Of a DNA stretch of 64,000 nucleotides, positions 1 to 11,001 are shown piece by piece. The position numbers were made by a program, and so were the translations under genes. Numbering within the stretch: position 1 is the first letter of the stretch; every line of letters begins with the position of its first letter. Below the pieces are notes generated by a model. It saw nothing but the letters and a program-made list of their open reading frames with translations, did no database searches and was not told the DNA's origin. The DNA comes from Paenibacillus xylanivorans (GTDB lineage: Bacteria > Bacillota > Bacilli > Paenibacillales > Paenibacillaceae), in NCBI RefSeq assembly GCF_001280595.1, contig NZ_LITU01000053.1:188374-252373 (forward strand), written 5' to 3'.

Positions 1-2
1 CA

Positions 3-2482
<2,480 letters not shown>

Positions 2483-2487
2483 TTTCG

Positions 2488-2535
2488 GGGGCAGCCCTTG
2501 CGCAGCAGTTATTGCAGCGCAGGGGCCGCTTTTTA
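2488..2535 (+). terminator. Rho-independent terminator of the first beta-glucoside module
   Basis: A GC-rich imperfect hairpin lies directly after the glucosidase stop. Its arms are gcagcccttgcgc and gcgcaggggccgc around an AT-rich loop, and a run of five T follows. Confidence 0.85.
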
Positions 2536-2606
2536 TTTTGAACTCAAAAAGGATAGCGCTGTTACATCGATGATGATATACTGTGATCCTATTGGAGGGG
2601 ATAAAG

Positions 2607-3200
2607 ATGAAGAAGCCTATTATTGCTGTAGATATGGATGACACCATATGTCATCTGGTCAAGCGTGCCATATATCACAATAACATCAACTTTCCAACCC
2701 ATCCGCTGCGATATGAGGATATGATTCATTGGGACACATCCCATATGCGCCATCCGGAATGTACGCACGATGTATTTTACGGTCGGCAAGGGCTGTTTGA
2801 GGAACTGGAGATTTATGACGAATATGTTGTAGAAGAGGTGGAAAAGCTCCACCAAGCCTACGATCTGCTTATACTAACGGCAGCTGAACCCAAAACGGTT
2901 GTTGAGAAGTGGAATTGGCTCCAGAAGCATATGCCATACATATCTCCAGAACAGTTTATAACCTGTAAACGGAAGAACTTGATTAACTTCGATCTGTTAA
3001 TTGATGATGGAGCGCATAACCTGATACCGGCGATGAATGACGGGAAAAAAGTCATTTGTATCCCTCATCCATGGAATGTAAACGAGCGGGAGCAACATCA
3101 GTTTCCGTTAATGACCTCATGGAAAGGTGCAAAGGCTTATGTGGATCGTCTGCTCGAAACAGAACATGCAGAGAGCAAGCTTGATCCTGTAAGGAGATGA
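2607..3200 (+). CDS. HAD-family 5'(3')-deoxyribonucleotidase-like protein
   Basis: A soluble protein of 197 residues from the ATG at 2607. That ATG has a GGAGGGG ribosome site 7 bp ahead, so the GTG at 2583 is unlikely to be the start. The N-terminal IIAVDMDDTICHL is the HAD motif I, with the nucleophile Asp9 and general acid Asp11. ILTAAEP (about residues 90-96) fits motif II with its Thr. The CKRKNLINFDLLIDDGAHN region fits motifs III/IV, with conserved Lys and the DD pair. This layout is that of the NT5C family, which dephosphorylates (deoxy)nucleoside monophosphates. The substrate is inferred from the family only. It stands alone between two terminating units. Confidence 0.75.
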   Translation: MKKPIIAVDMDDTICHLVKRAIYHNNINFPTHPLRYEDMIHWDTSHMRHPECTHDVFYGRQGLFEELEIYDEYVVEEVEKLHQAYDLLILTAAEPKTVVEKWNWLQKHMPYISPEQFITCKRKNLINFDLLIDDGAHNLIPAMNDGKKVICIPHPWNVNEREQHQFPLMTSWKGAKAYVDRLLETEHAESKLDPVRR

Positions 3201-3237
3201 CCCTTGGGAAAGGAACAGAAAGCAGGAACACTTAATT

Positions 3238-4113
3238 CTATGGTTCAGCTCTGAAGTTCCTGCGATAGCCCTGCGGGGTTTCTCCCGTAATTCGTTTGAA
3301 GACGGCGTAAAATGAATCTACATCCCGATAGCCTACAAGTTCAGCGATAAAACTGATTTTATGTTGTGAATTCTTCAGCAATTCACAGCTTTTTTGTATG
3401 CGCAAATGTTGCAGATAGGCACCAAATGTCCGCCCGGTATGGGTCACGAACATACGTCCAATATGTCTTTCGCTCCAACCAGAGATATTCACGAGTTCGC
3501 TTAGACGGATTCGTTCGTTAACATGTTGGTCCAGGTAATGAAGAATGTGTTCCATATCAGTTGTATTTTCCTTCTCATTGCAGGTAGCTTGATAGATATG
3601 TCTGTAAGTCGTTACGACGAGTTGGCTAACGAGCGTATACAGGATCGTGGAAGAGCCGATTCTCGGAATGGCAGATTCGCGGTACAGCTTCACCATTAAT
3701 TCTTCCATCCGTTGGCTGTAGTCTAGGATGGATACATAAGGAATTTGATTCTTTTCCAGGTCTGTCAGATGGTTTCGAATCTCCGCCTCCTGAATCATAA
3801 TGGACAGGGTGTGGATCAGTTCGGAATTGAACAGACAGTTATAGATAATGAGTGGATGCTCTGATACATTTGCTGTAGCCGGGCGGAATACATGAGGAAC
3901 GCCGACCGGATTGACAAATAACATCCCTTTGTGTACCGGAATAATATCTTCACCAATATGATGAAAGCCCTTTCCTTCTGCCACATAACTATACTCAACA
4001 AACTCGTGTGCGTGAAAGGGGACCACAAAATCCTCGGAACATCGGTTCACGAACAGCTTCAGATTATTCTGGAAAAAGGATTCGCTCTTGAACAGTTGTA
4101 CGGTTGGATTCAC
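3238..4113 (-). CDS. AraC-family regulator with N-terminal cupin, likely controls the GH78 gene
   Basis: A 291-residue transcription regulator. The N-terminal half (about 20-110) is a cupin sugar-sensing fold, with the typical HAHEFVEYSYVAEGKGFHHIG run. The C-terminal 100 residues are a double helix-turn-helix: RIRLSELVNISGWSERHIGRMF, then ISFIAELVGYRDVDSFYAVFKR with the family signature FKRITGETPQGYR. The start is a GTG preceded by GGAGGC at good spacing on the minus strand. It is divergent from the rhamnosidase gene and shares a 140-bp intergenic region with it, so it probably activates that gene in response to rhamnose or a rhamnoside. That target is inferred from position. Confidence 0.88.
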   Translation of the reverse strand: MNPTVQLFKSESFFQNNLKLFVNRCSEDFVVPFHAHEFVEYSYVAEGKGFHHIGEDIIPVHKGMLFVNPVGVPHVFRPATANVSEHPLIIYNCLFNSELIHTLSIMIQEAEIRNHLTDLEKNQIPYVSILDYSQRMEELMVKLYRESAIPRIGSSTILYTLVSQLVVTTYRHIYQATCNEKENTTDMEHILHYLDQHVNERIRLSELVNISGWSERHIGRMFVTHTGRTFGAYLQHLRIQKSCELLKNSQHKISFIAELVGYRDVDSFYAVFKRITGETPQGYRRNFRAEP

Positions 4114-4192
4114 GAGATAGCCTCCTCAGTTGGGAATGACCAGATTACCGGGTTAAACAGTCCTCATCGCCGGGTATTTCCGATCACAGAAT

Positions 4193-4208
4193 CGATATAA
4201 TTATATCG
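4193..4208. promoter_or_regulatory. Perfect 16-bp palindrome holding back-to-back -10 elements
   Basis: CGATATAATTATATCG is a perfect palindrome between the divergent AraC gene and the GH78 gene. It contains TATAAT on the plus strand (4196-4201) and TATAAT on the minus strand (4205-4200). The two overlapping -10 boxes could couple both promoters, or the site could be an operator. No good -35 is seen for either, consistent with activator-dependent transcription. Confidence 0.5.
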
Positions 4209-4251
4209 TAACCTTGAATTGGAAACCACGATGGAAAGGGATGTTTCTCTG

Positions 4252-6966
4252 ATGTTGACCGTAAGTCATCTGCGTTGTGAGTATAAAATAAATCCGATTG
4301 GACTAGATATCACGTCTCCCAGGATAAGCTGGCATTTGCAATCCGATCGCAGAAATTGTGTACAGTCAGCTTATCAAATTCAGTTGTCACGGACGGAAGT
4401 TTTTGATCAGGTTGAATGGGATTCCGGCAAAATGAGCTCTGACCAGTCCATTCATGTTGAACTGGATCAGTGGATACCCGAAGCGCGAACCCGCTACTAT
4501 TATCGCATTCGTGCCTGGGATCGTGCAGGAGATGAATCGAACTGGTCGGAGACAGCGTATTTCGAGACGGGATTCATGGGAAGTGAAGATGCCTGGCAGG
4601 CGGAGTGGATCACAGTCGATCCTTCTTCACAGCAGGATGAGTCTTGCCCACGACTGCGTACCTTGTTTGAACTGAAAAAGCCTGTCGCGTCGGCAAGAAT
4701 ATATGTGACTGCACTTGGATTGTACGAACTTCATCTGAATAATCAGAGAGTGGGCGAAGCATACTTCACCCCGGGCTGGACCAGTTATAGTAAGCGATTG
4801 CAATATCAGGTCTATGATGTGACCAATCAGCTTCAGAATGGACAGAACCTACTCGGTGCTTATCTGGGTGATGGTTGGTATAAAGGACATTTGGGATGGG
4901 ATAAGGGGCAGAATATCTACGGAGCAGACCATGCTTTGTTGCTGGAACTTCATGTTCAGTATGGGGATGGTTCGGAAGAACGCATTGTATCCAATAAAGA
5001 CTGGGAGAGTGCGCCCAGTGCCATCCGCATGTCCGATATCTATATGGGTGAAACGTACGATGCCCGCCTAGAGTCCGAATGGACAGATTCATCCTCAGTA
5101 GTATGGTCACCCGTACGCGTGTTGGATCATACGAAAGAGATTATTGTTGCTCAGGAGAATGTCGCGGTAACAAAAGTACAGCAGCTGAACCCGATTGGTT
5201 TGCTGACAACGCCTCAAGGAGAGCGTGTGCTGGACATGGGGCAGAACATGGTCGGCTGGGTGAGATTCAGCATTCAGGGTGAGTCGGGTCATACAGTTGA
5301 ATTACGACATGCCGAGATTTTGGATCATGCAGGTAATTTTTATACAGAAAATCTCCGCAGTGCCACCCAGTGTATTCGCTATACCCTAAAAGGCAACGGT
5401 GTGGAGACGTATGAGCCGCATTTTACGTTTCAGGGATTCCGTTATGTGAAGCTCATCGGGTTCCCGGATCACGTCAACCTGGAGGATTTCACAGGAGTTG
5501 TACTGCATTCCGATATGGAGCATACAGGTAGCTTTAAGACCTCAAGTCCGCTCGTGAATCAGCTTCATCACAATATATTGTGGGGGCAAAAAGGGAATTT
5601 CGTTGACGTACCGACAGATTGTCCGCAGCGTGATGAGCGGCTGGGCTGGACGGGAGACGCTCAGATGTTTATTCGAACCTCTTCATACCTGATGAACACG
5701 GCGCCTTTTTTTACCAAATGGCTCAGGGATCTGCAGGCAGATCAGGGAGAGGATGGAGGCATTCCTTTCTATGTTCCTGATCTGAGGAGTTCAACGTCAG
5801 AGGGATGGGGAGATACCAGCCATTCTTCAGCCGCCTGGGGTGATGCTGCTGTCATCTGTCCATGGACGATCTACGAGATGTATGGGGATGTCAGGCTGTT
5901 GGCTGAGCAATATGACAGCATGAAGCGCTGGATTAATTACATCCATGCTCAGGGGGAGAATCCATATCTGTGGAATACAGGTTTCCACTTTGGCGATTGG
6001 CTCGGGCTGGATTCCAAGCCGGACAGCTATATTGGGGCTACAGACAAGGATTTTGTAGCGACAGCATTTTATGCCTACTCTGTTTCTCTAACAAGGAAAG
6101 CGGCTGAGGTGTTGGGGAAGGCGGAAGATACAGTGTATTATGATAATCTGCATGACAACATTGTTACTGCATTTCAAGATGAATTCGTGACACCTGCGGG
6201 CAAACTTGCAGTCCCCACACAGACGGCGCATATACTTGCTTTGCATTTTGATCTATTGGATGCTACAGCTCGGAAACGTACTATTGATCAATTGGGGAAA
6301 CTGGTCGCGGACGCAGGAAACCACTTGACCACCGGTTTTGTTGGAACACCTTATCTGAATCCGGTATTGAGTGATACGGGACATCATGATCTGGCCTATA
6401 CGCTACTCTTTCAGGAAGACTATCCATCCTGGTTATATCAAGTGACAAAAGGCGCGACTACGGTTTGGGAGCATTGGGATGGAATCAGGGAGGACGGCAG
6501 TCTGTGGAGTGCTGATATGAATTCATTCAACCATTATGCATATGGCGCCATTGGCGAGTGGTTATATCGTTATGTTGCTGGGATTAATACGGATGAACAA
6601 CAGCCTGGCTTCCACGTCGTGCACATCGAGCCCAAACCAGGACCTGGGCTGGAGTGGGTGGAAGCGAGTTTTGAAACGATGTATGGTTCTGTTACATCAA
6701 ACTGGTATCGTCGTGAAAATAACGAGATAGAAGTTCAGGTGACCATTCCTGCCAATACGACGGGCACGGTTCTTCTTCCTGGAGCAGATGCGCAGACGGT
6801 TCTGGAGAACGGGAAACCTTTGAACCAAGTATCGGATATCCATGAAATTCGAGCGCAGGGAACGGATGTGCAGATTGCTCTGGGATCAGGAAGCTACCAA
6901 TTTACGTATCTAGCTGCTGTGTCTGAGAAAGAAATTGATGCGCAGCAACCTGGACAGACTGGGTGA
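4252..6966 (+). CDS. Alpha-L-rhamnosidase, GH78
   Basis: A large (904-residue) glycoside hydrolase releasing alpha-linked L-rhamnose. It has no signal peptide and so should act in the cytosol. The N-terminal beta-sandwich domains (about 1-400) include the LYELHLNNQRVGEAYFTPGWTSY type sequence of the family. The catalytic alpha/alpha barrel follows. DCPQRDERLGWTGDAQ holds the acidic residues of the active site, and the Glu of TTVWEHWDG is the other conserved carboxylate. A C-terminal beta domain ends near the stop. The ATG at 4252 has an AAAGGG site 11 bp upstream; the frame is open to a TTG at 4219, which has no good site. The neighbouring AraC gene is its probable regulator. Confidence 0.93.
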   Translation: MLTVSHLRCEYKINPIGLDITSPRISWHLQSDRRNCVQSAYQIQLSRTEVFDQVEWDSGKMSSDQSIHVELDQWIPEARTRYYYRIRAWDRAGDESNWSETAYFETGFMGSEDAWQAEWITVDPSSQQDESCPRLRTLFELKKPVASARIYVTALGLYELHLNNQRVGEAYFTPGWTSYSKRLQYQVYDVTNQLQNGQNLLGAYLGDGWYKGHLGWDKGQNIYGADHALLLELHVQYGDGSEERIVSNKDWESAPSAIRMSDIYMGETYDARLESEWTDSSSVVWSPVRVLDHTKEIIVAQENVAVTKVQQLNPIGLLTTPQGERVLDMGQNMVGWVRFSIQGESGHTVELRHAEILDHAGNFYTENLRSATQCIRYTLKGNGVETYEPHFTFQGFRYVKLIGFPDHVNLEDFTGVVLHSDMEHTGSFKTSSPLVNQLHHNILWGQKGNFVDVPTDCPQRDERLGWTGDAQMFIRTSSYLMNTAPFFTKWLRDLQADQGEDGGIPFYVPDLRSSTSEGWGDTSHSSAAWGDAAVICPWTIYEMYGDVRLLAEQYDSMKRWINYIHAQGENPYLWNTGFHFGDWLGLDSKPDSYIGATDKDFVATAFYAYSVSLTRKAAEVLGKAEDTVYYDNLHDNIVTAFQDEFVTPAGKLAVPTQTAHILALHFDLLDATARKRTIDQLGKLVADAGNHLTTGFVGTPYLNPVLSDTGHHDLAYTLLFQEDYPSWLYQVTKGATTVWEHWDGIREDGSLWSADMNSFNHYAYGAIGEWLYRYVAGINTDEQQPGFHVVHIEPKPGPGLEWVEASFETMYGSVTSNWYRRENNEIEVQVTIPANTTGTVLLPGADAQTVLENGKPLNQVSDIHEIRAQGTDVQIALGSGSYQFTYLAAVSEKEIDAQQPGQTG

Positions 6967-7586
6967 TGTGGCAGGGCGAACCTACAGTTTGACCGGTCTA
7001 CAGGAGTCGATTCAGAAGATTGTCATAATAATCCCAATGACCCAGATTTCGAGGATCATTGGCTTGCACTGCGGGATTTTCAAAAATTCTATCATTTCCA
7101 CGATTCGCAATACTGGAGCAGATAATGTGATTATATCATTAGGTTAGCCAGATACAACGGGCTAGCCTTTTGGCTATTCCTTGATCCGAGCTGCCCTCTG
7201 GCACGGATCGAAGGGATTTAATTGTTCAAAGGCCGTAAGATGAGGGACAATACCGAAAAAAGCTATATAAGAGTAAAGCTTTGCATACTAAATCAAGTAT
7301 TGTCTATTGTATAAGAGCTAAAAACTCTAGATAATTAAAAGGGTACACTTTTCCAGAGGTGAAGTAGTCGATAGTGTTGAAAATCGATGGCATGAATGGC
7401 AGCTTGCTTCCTCTTTCACTGAAAGTTGAAGATGTCAAAGGGAGAAAAATGATTTTTATTTACCAGGTTAAAAGATAAGCATCATATAATAGTAGTGATT
7501 TGAAACGAAATGAAACGTGATGAATCCGCTCTTGAACGCAATACAACACAACACAAGCCTCATTCAATTGGAAGGAGAAAACCTGA
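6967..7586. other. 620-bp gap after GH78: possible coding remnant, hairpins, and a -10 box
   Basis: No complete gene is seen. The frame of GH78 stays open after its TGA from 6967 to 7125, and its end (NPNDPDFEDHW..., then FYHFHDSQYWSR) has protein-like composition, but it has no start codon and I do not recognise it. A hairpin of ggttagcc with ggctagcc (7142-7167) is followed by TTTT and may be a weak terminator. A second bulged hairpin spans 7183-7209. A consensus TATAAT at 7485-7490 lies 97 bp before the response regulator; no matching -35 is obvious. Confidence 0.5.
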
Positions 7587-9113
7587 ATGATGAATGTTTT
7601 ATTGGTGGATGATGAGCCATGGGTGCTGGAGGGCATGCGAACCATGGTCAATTGGGACAAATACGGTTTTCGAATCTGCGGAGAGGCCGAGAACGGAAAT
7701 GCTGCCTGGGCCATGATTAAGGTTCTTCATCCTGATCTGGTGTTTACAGATATTCACATGCCTTCCGTGAGTGGCCTTGAACTGATTGACCGTTCAATGC
7801 ACGAGCTGACCAAACCACCGCGATTCGTCATATTAAGTGGATACGATAGCTTCGAATATGCGAAAACGGCGCTGGAACAGCGTGTGGAAGACTATTTGCT
7901 CAAGCCTATAGATGAAGTTGAGATTGAAACCATATTGGAGCAGATGGGTCGTAAAATTCAGGAAGAGCATGCTTCAGAGGAAATGCATCAACGCGAGCGT
8001 GCCTTATATGTAAATTGTTTGTTCAACCGCCTGCTTCAGGGTGAAAACAGCAGTGACCTGGAAGCGGAAGTGGAAGGAATGCTGGTAATGGAAGGTCATG
8101 AGAACATGGCCTGTCTTCTGTTTGAAATAGATACTGGCAAAGAGGACGTGCAAGCACGAGTGCGCGATCTTGCTGAGGCCCATTGGTCCGAACCCTTTAC
8201 GGATGCAGAAGGAAGAATTGGCGTTTTTGCCGCTGAAATGAAAGGTTCCCTGGAACTGCTTGAGACGTTGGGGGAACGTCTGTTTGAGATCTACTCTGCT
8301 CAAACGTCAATCATTGTAGCATTCGGACAGCACTCAGGCGGAGCAGGTGCTATGCGGACAGCGTATGATAAAGCCTTATCTGCACTGAAATGGAAGCGTT
8401 ATCAGAAGAAGAGCGGTATTGTTCATTATCAGGATTTGCCATTAAATGAGGGCAAAGCGAGTGTGAATCAAAAAGCTTTGACGAATCTGCTGCAGACGAT
8501 TTTATCCGCCGAACAGGACAGATTGGAAGGTGAGGTGCTCGCGCTGCTTATCAATCCTGCCTCAGGGCTGCCTATGTCGGATGTAGAATACGTTCGGGTT
8601 CAATTGCTTGCCCTTGAAATGGGTGTTCTGAAGCAACTGAAGGAGCTAGAGGGGGATGTGGACAGCTTCAAGCAGCACATTCAAAATACATTGGGTGGCA
8701 TTACCGGAATCGGTTCTTATCCTGAACTCCGGGAATATGCGCTCATATTAAGCCTCAACGCTTTAAAGGTATTGCAGGAACAGCGAAAAGAAAAGGAATG
8801 CAGCACGATTTTTCGTGTGGTGCAGTATGTCAATCAGGAGTTTCGTGAGAAGTTGCAGCTTCAGGAACTTGCACAGAAATTTCATATGAATGCCAACTAT
8901 TTGGGGCAAGCGTTCAAGCAGCAGACTGGCAAGGCATTTCGAGAGTATTTGAATGATAAACGGATTGAGGAGGCAAAGCGGCTATTGCGCCAAAGCCGTT
9001 TCAGCATTGCAGATGTCGCAGTGAATTCAGGGTATCCCAATGCCGACTATTTTGTAAGTCAGTTCAAGCGAATGACTGGCATGGCTCCTTCGGCATATAG
9101 AAAACAACAATGA
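7587..9113 (+). CDS. yesN: Response regulator with AraC-type output (YesN-like), first copy
   Basis: A 508-residue cytosolic regulator. The N-terminal receiver domain has the acidic pair at LVDDEPW and the phospho-acceptor Asp55 in LVFTDIHMP. The conserved Thr/Ser-like position (ILSGYDSFEYAKTAL) and the switch Lys in DYLLKPIDE follow. A long variable middle part precedes the C-terminal AraC helix-turn-helix pair, with the FSIADVAVNSGYPNADYFVSQFKRMTG signature. An AAGGAG site precedes the ATG. The gene is followed after 43 bp by its sensor kinase. Such YesN/YesM pairs in Paenibacillus control sugar ABC-transporter operons, and here they head a xylan-utilization locus. Confidence 0.92.
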   Translation: MMNVLLVDDEPWVLEGMRTMVNWDKYGFRICGEAENGNAAWAMIKVLHPDLVFTDIHMPSVSGLELIDRSMHELTKPPRFVILSGYDSFEYAKTALEQRVEDYLLKPIDEVEIETILEQMGRKIQEEHASEEMHQRERALYVNCLFNRLLQGENSSDLEAEVEGMLVMEGHENMACLLFEIDTGKEDVQARVRDLAEAHWSEPFTDAEGRIGVFAAEMKGSLELLETLGERLFEIYSAQTSIIVAFGQHSGGAGAMRTAYDKALSALKWKRYQKKSGIVHYQDLPLNEGKASVNQKALTNLLQTILSAEQDRLEGEVLALLINPASGLPMSDVEYVRVQLLALEMGVLKQLKELEGDVDSFKQHIQNTLGGITGIGSYPELREYALILSLNALKVLQEQRKEKECSTIFRVVQYVNQEFREKLQLQELAQKFHMNANYLGQAFKQQTGKAFREYLNDKRIEEAKRLLRQSRFSIADVAVNSGYPNADYFVSQFKRMTGMAPSAYRKQQ

Positions 9114-9156
9114 ATTCGACTTGAAAAGTAACGAATGAAGGATGGAGATAGCAAAG

Positions 9157-11001
9157 ATGTTTAGAAAATTCCGATTTCCCAGCATCGTGAACGATATTCC
9201 TTTGAACTACAAGTTTATGTTGATATATGTTATAGGGATTTTGCTACCCATCATAGTGAGCAATTATTTGTTCATGGATCGCATGTCCGTGCTGATCAAG
9301 GAGAGGGAGGAGCAAAATTTGCAAATATCGCTGGAGCGGGCCAGAAAGGACATTCACACCATGATTGACGGCGGGATAGCTGTCAGTCACACCTTGATTA
9401 CGGACAAGCTGTTATCTGAATCCATGGATCGGGTGTACAACGGCCAATTGGATTTCTACAGCACGTTCGATGAGCAGCTTCGCCACAGGGTGACTTCCTA
9501 TATGCCCGTGAACAATCAGATTCAGCGCATCGGCATCTACACGGACAATCCCACCATTGTGCCCGGAGGGGATTATTATGTGCTGGACGAATCGACGCGC
9601 TCCAGCAACTGGTTCAGGCCATGGGAAGCGGCTGGAGAATCATTAAGTGTGCTCGCTTACCGGGATCAGGCCGCGAATGACCAGGCGGCGACATCCTCAT
9701 ATTTTAGCGTTATCGAAAAAATGGACTACTACAACGAGGACAGCTCTTACCAAAAGCTGGTGCGCATTGATTTTTACATTAATCGGTTCTATGACGTGAT
9801 TGCGAGAGAGAAAAGTTCGCTGGATCTGTATCTGGTCAACGCTCAGAATCAAATCATCGTGGCCGCGGATGACAAATATCAGGGCGAGGTAGACAGTCAT
9901 TACGCGTTGTTTGATATGAGCAAGGCCGCAGACAAGGACCTGCATATCGTTCCTATTGGTAATGCCAGTTATGTGAAAGGCTGGAAGCTGATTGGGGTGC
10001 CCCAGGAAACACGTGTCAAACAAGCGATGCTGTCCATGCAGCTCTATTTCGGCATGCTCGCCGGCATCATTACTTTGATTACCTCCATCTTCATCTATGT
10101 CATGCTGCGTTCATATAATTATCGGGTGAAGCGTCTGTCCAGGCATATGCAAAAGGTAGGGAACGAGAAATTTGATCTGATCAACATTGATGGCGGGCAG
10201 GATGAGATAGGTCATCTGATTCGCAATTTCAATATGATGACTGCTCAGATCCATTCCCTGATTAATAATGTGTACAAGCTTGAAATTCAGCAACGGAGCC
10301 AGGAGGCTGAGCGCGTTCGCGCTGAATTGAATTTGCTGCAAAGCCAGATGAATCCCCATTTTCTGTTCAATACGCTCAATGCGTTGCTTGTGGTCAGCAC
10401 CAAAAACAATTATGCGGATGTCAAAGATATTATCAAGGACCTGTCCAAGCTGCTTCGCCGTCTGTTGAATTGGAAGGACGACGTGGTCACGTTGGAAGAG
10501 GAAATGAGCTTTACGGTCATGTATCTGGGCATTGAAAAATTCCGTTTTCGAGACAAGTTCGAATATTACATTGACATCAGCGATGAGGCGAGACAGTATA
10601 AAATTCCCAAAATGAGCATCCAGCAATTGGCTGAGAATGCCTGCAAACATGGCATACAGGCTATTGAGGGACTTGGCTATGTGAAGATTCGAGCGGAAGT
10701 GGTGAGCGATCGTCTGCGCGTTGTTGTATCCGACAATGGCAAGGGCATGGACAAGGAGCGGTTACAGGAGGTTCTGTATCATATGCGAAGCAAGGAGGAG
10801 AGCGGGGGGAGCAATATTGGCATACGCAACGTATATCGCCGTCTTGAATTGTATTATGACGATAAAGTGAATTTTAATCTGGTGAGTACAATGGGTGAGG
10901 GGACAGAGGTGTCCTTCGAAATTCCATTGCAACTGCTGGACGACGATCAGGGTGGAGAGGGAGGCAGGGACAATGGCATTCAAAGTGCTGCTGATCGATG
11001 A
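9157..11001 (+). CDS. yesM: Sensor histidine kinase, YesM-like (LytS/His_kinase family)
   Basis: A membrane kinase of 614 residues from the ATG at 9157, which has a GGATGGAG site at good distance; the ATG at 9142 touches its Shine-Dalgarno sequence and is less likely. A membrane segment at about 18-38 and another at about 298-318 frame a ~260-residue extracellular sensor domain. A HAMP-like linker follows. The His_kinase motif LNLLQSQMNPHFLFN has the likely phospho-His401, and the C-terminal ATPase has an N-box (QQLAENACKHG) and G-boxes (SDNGKGMD, GSNIGIRNV). It should sense a xylo-oligosaccharide or a loaded binding protein and phosphorylate one or both YesN neighbours. Its 3' end overlaps the second response regulator by 29 bp. 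Confidence 0.92.
   Translation: MFRKFRFPSIVNDIPLNYKFMLIYVIGILLPIIVSNYLFMDRMSVLIKEREEQNLQISLERARKDIHTMIDGGIAVSHTLITDKLLSESMDRVYNGQLDFYSTFDEQLRHRVTSYMPVNNQIQRIGIYTDNPTIVPGGDYYVLDESTRSSNWFRPWEAAGESLSVLAYRDQAANDQAATSSYFSVIEKMDYYNEDSSYQKLVRIDFYINRFYDVIAREKSSLDLYLVNAQNQIIVAADDKYQGEVDSHYALFDMSKAADKDLHIVPIGNASYVKGWKLIGVPQETRVKQAMLSMQLYFGMLAGIITLITSIFIYVMLRSYNYRVKRLSRHMQKVGNEKFDLINIDGGQDEIGHLIRNFNMMTAQIHSLINNVYKLEIQQRSQEAERVRAELNLLQSQMNPHFLFNTLNALLVVSTKNNYADVKDIIKDLSKLLRRLLNWKDDVVTLEEEMSFTVMYLGIEKFRFRDKFEYYIDISDEARQYKIPKMSIQQLAENACKHGIQAIEGLGYVKIRAEVVSDRLRVVVSDNGKGMDKERLQEVLYHMRSKEESGGSNIGIRNVYRRLELYYDDKVNFNLVSTMGEGTEVSFEIPLQLLDDDQGGEGGRDNGIQSAADR

Noticed and set aside
6935..7147. 70-residue plus-strand ORF overlapping the rhamnosidase end
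   Set aside because: No ribosome site and poor composition; the frame next to it (6967-7125) looks more protein-like.
10111..10650. 179-residue minus-strand open frame inside the kinase gene
   Set aside because: Antisense shadow of a clearly coding kinase domain.
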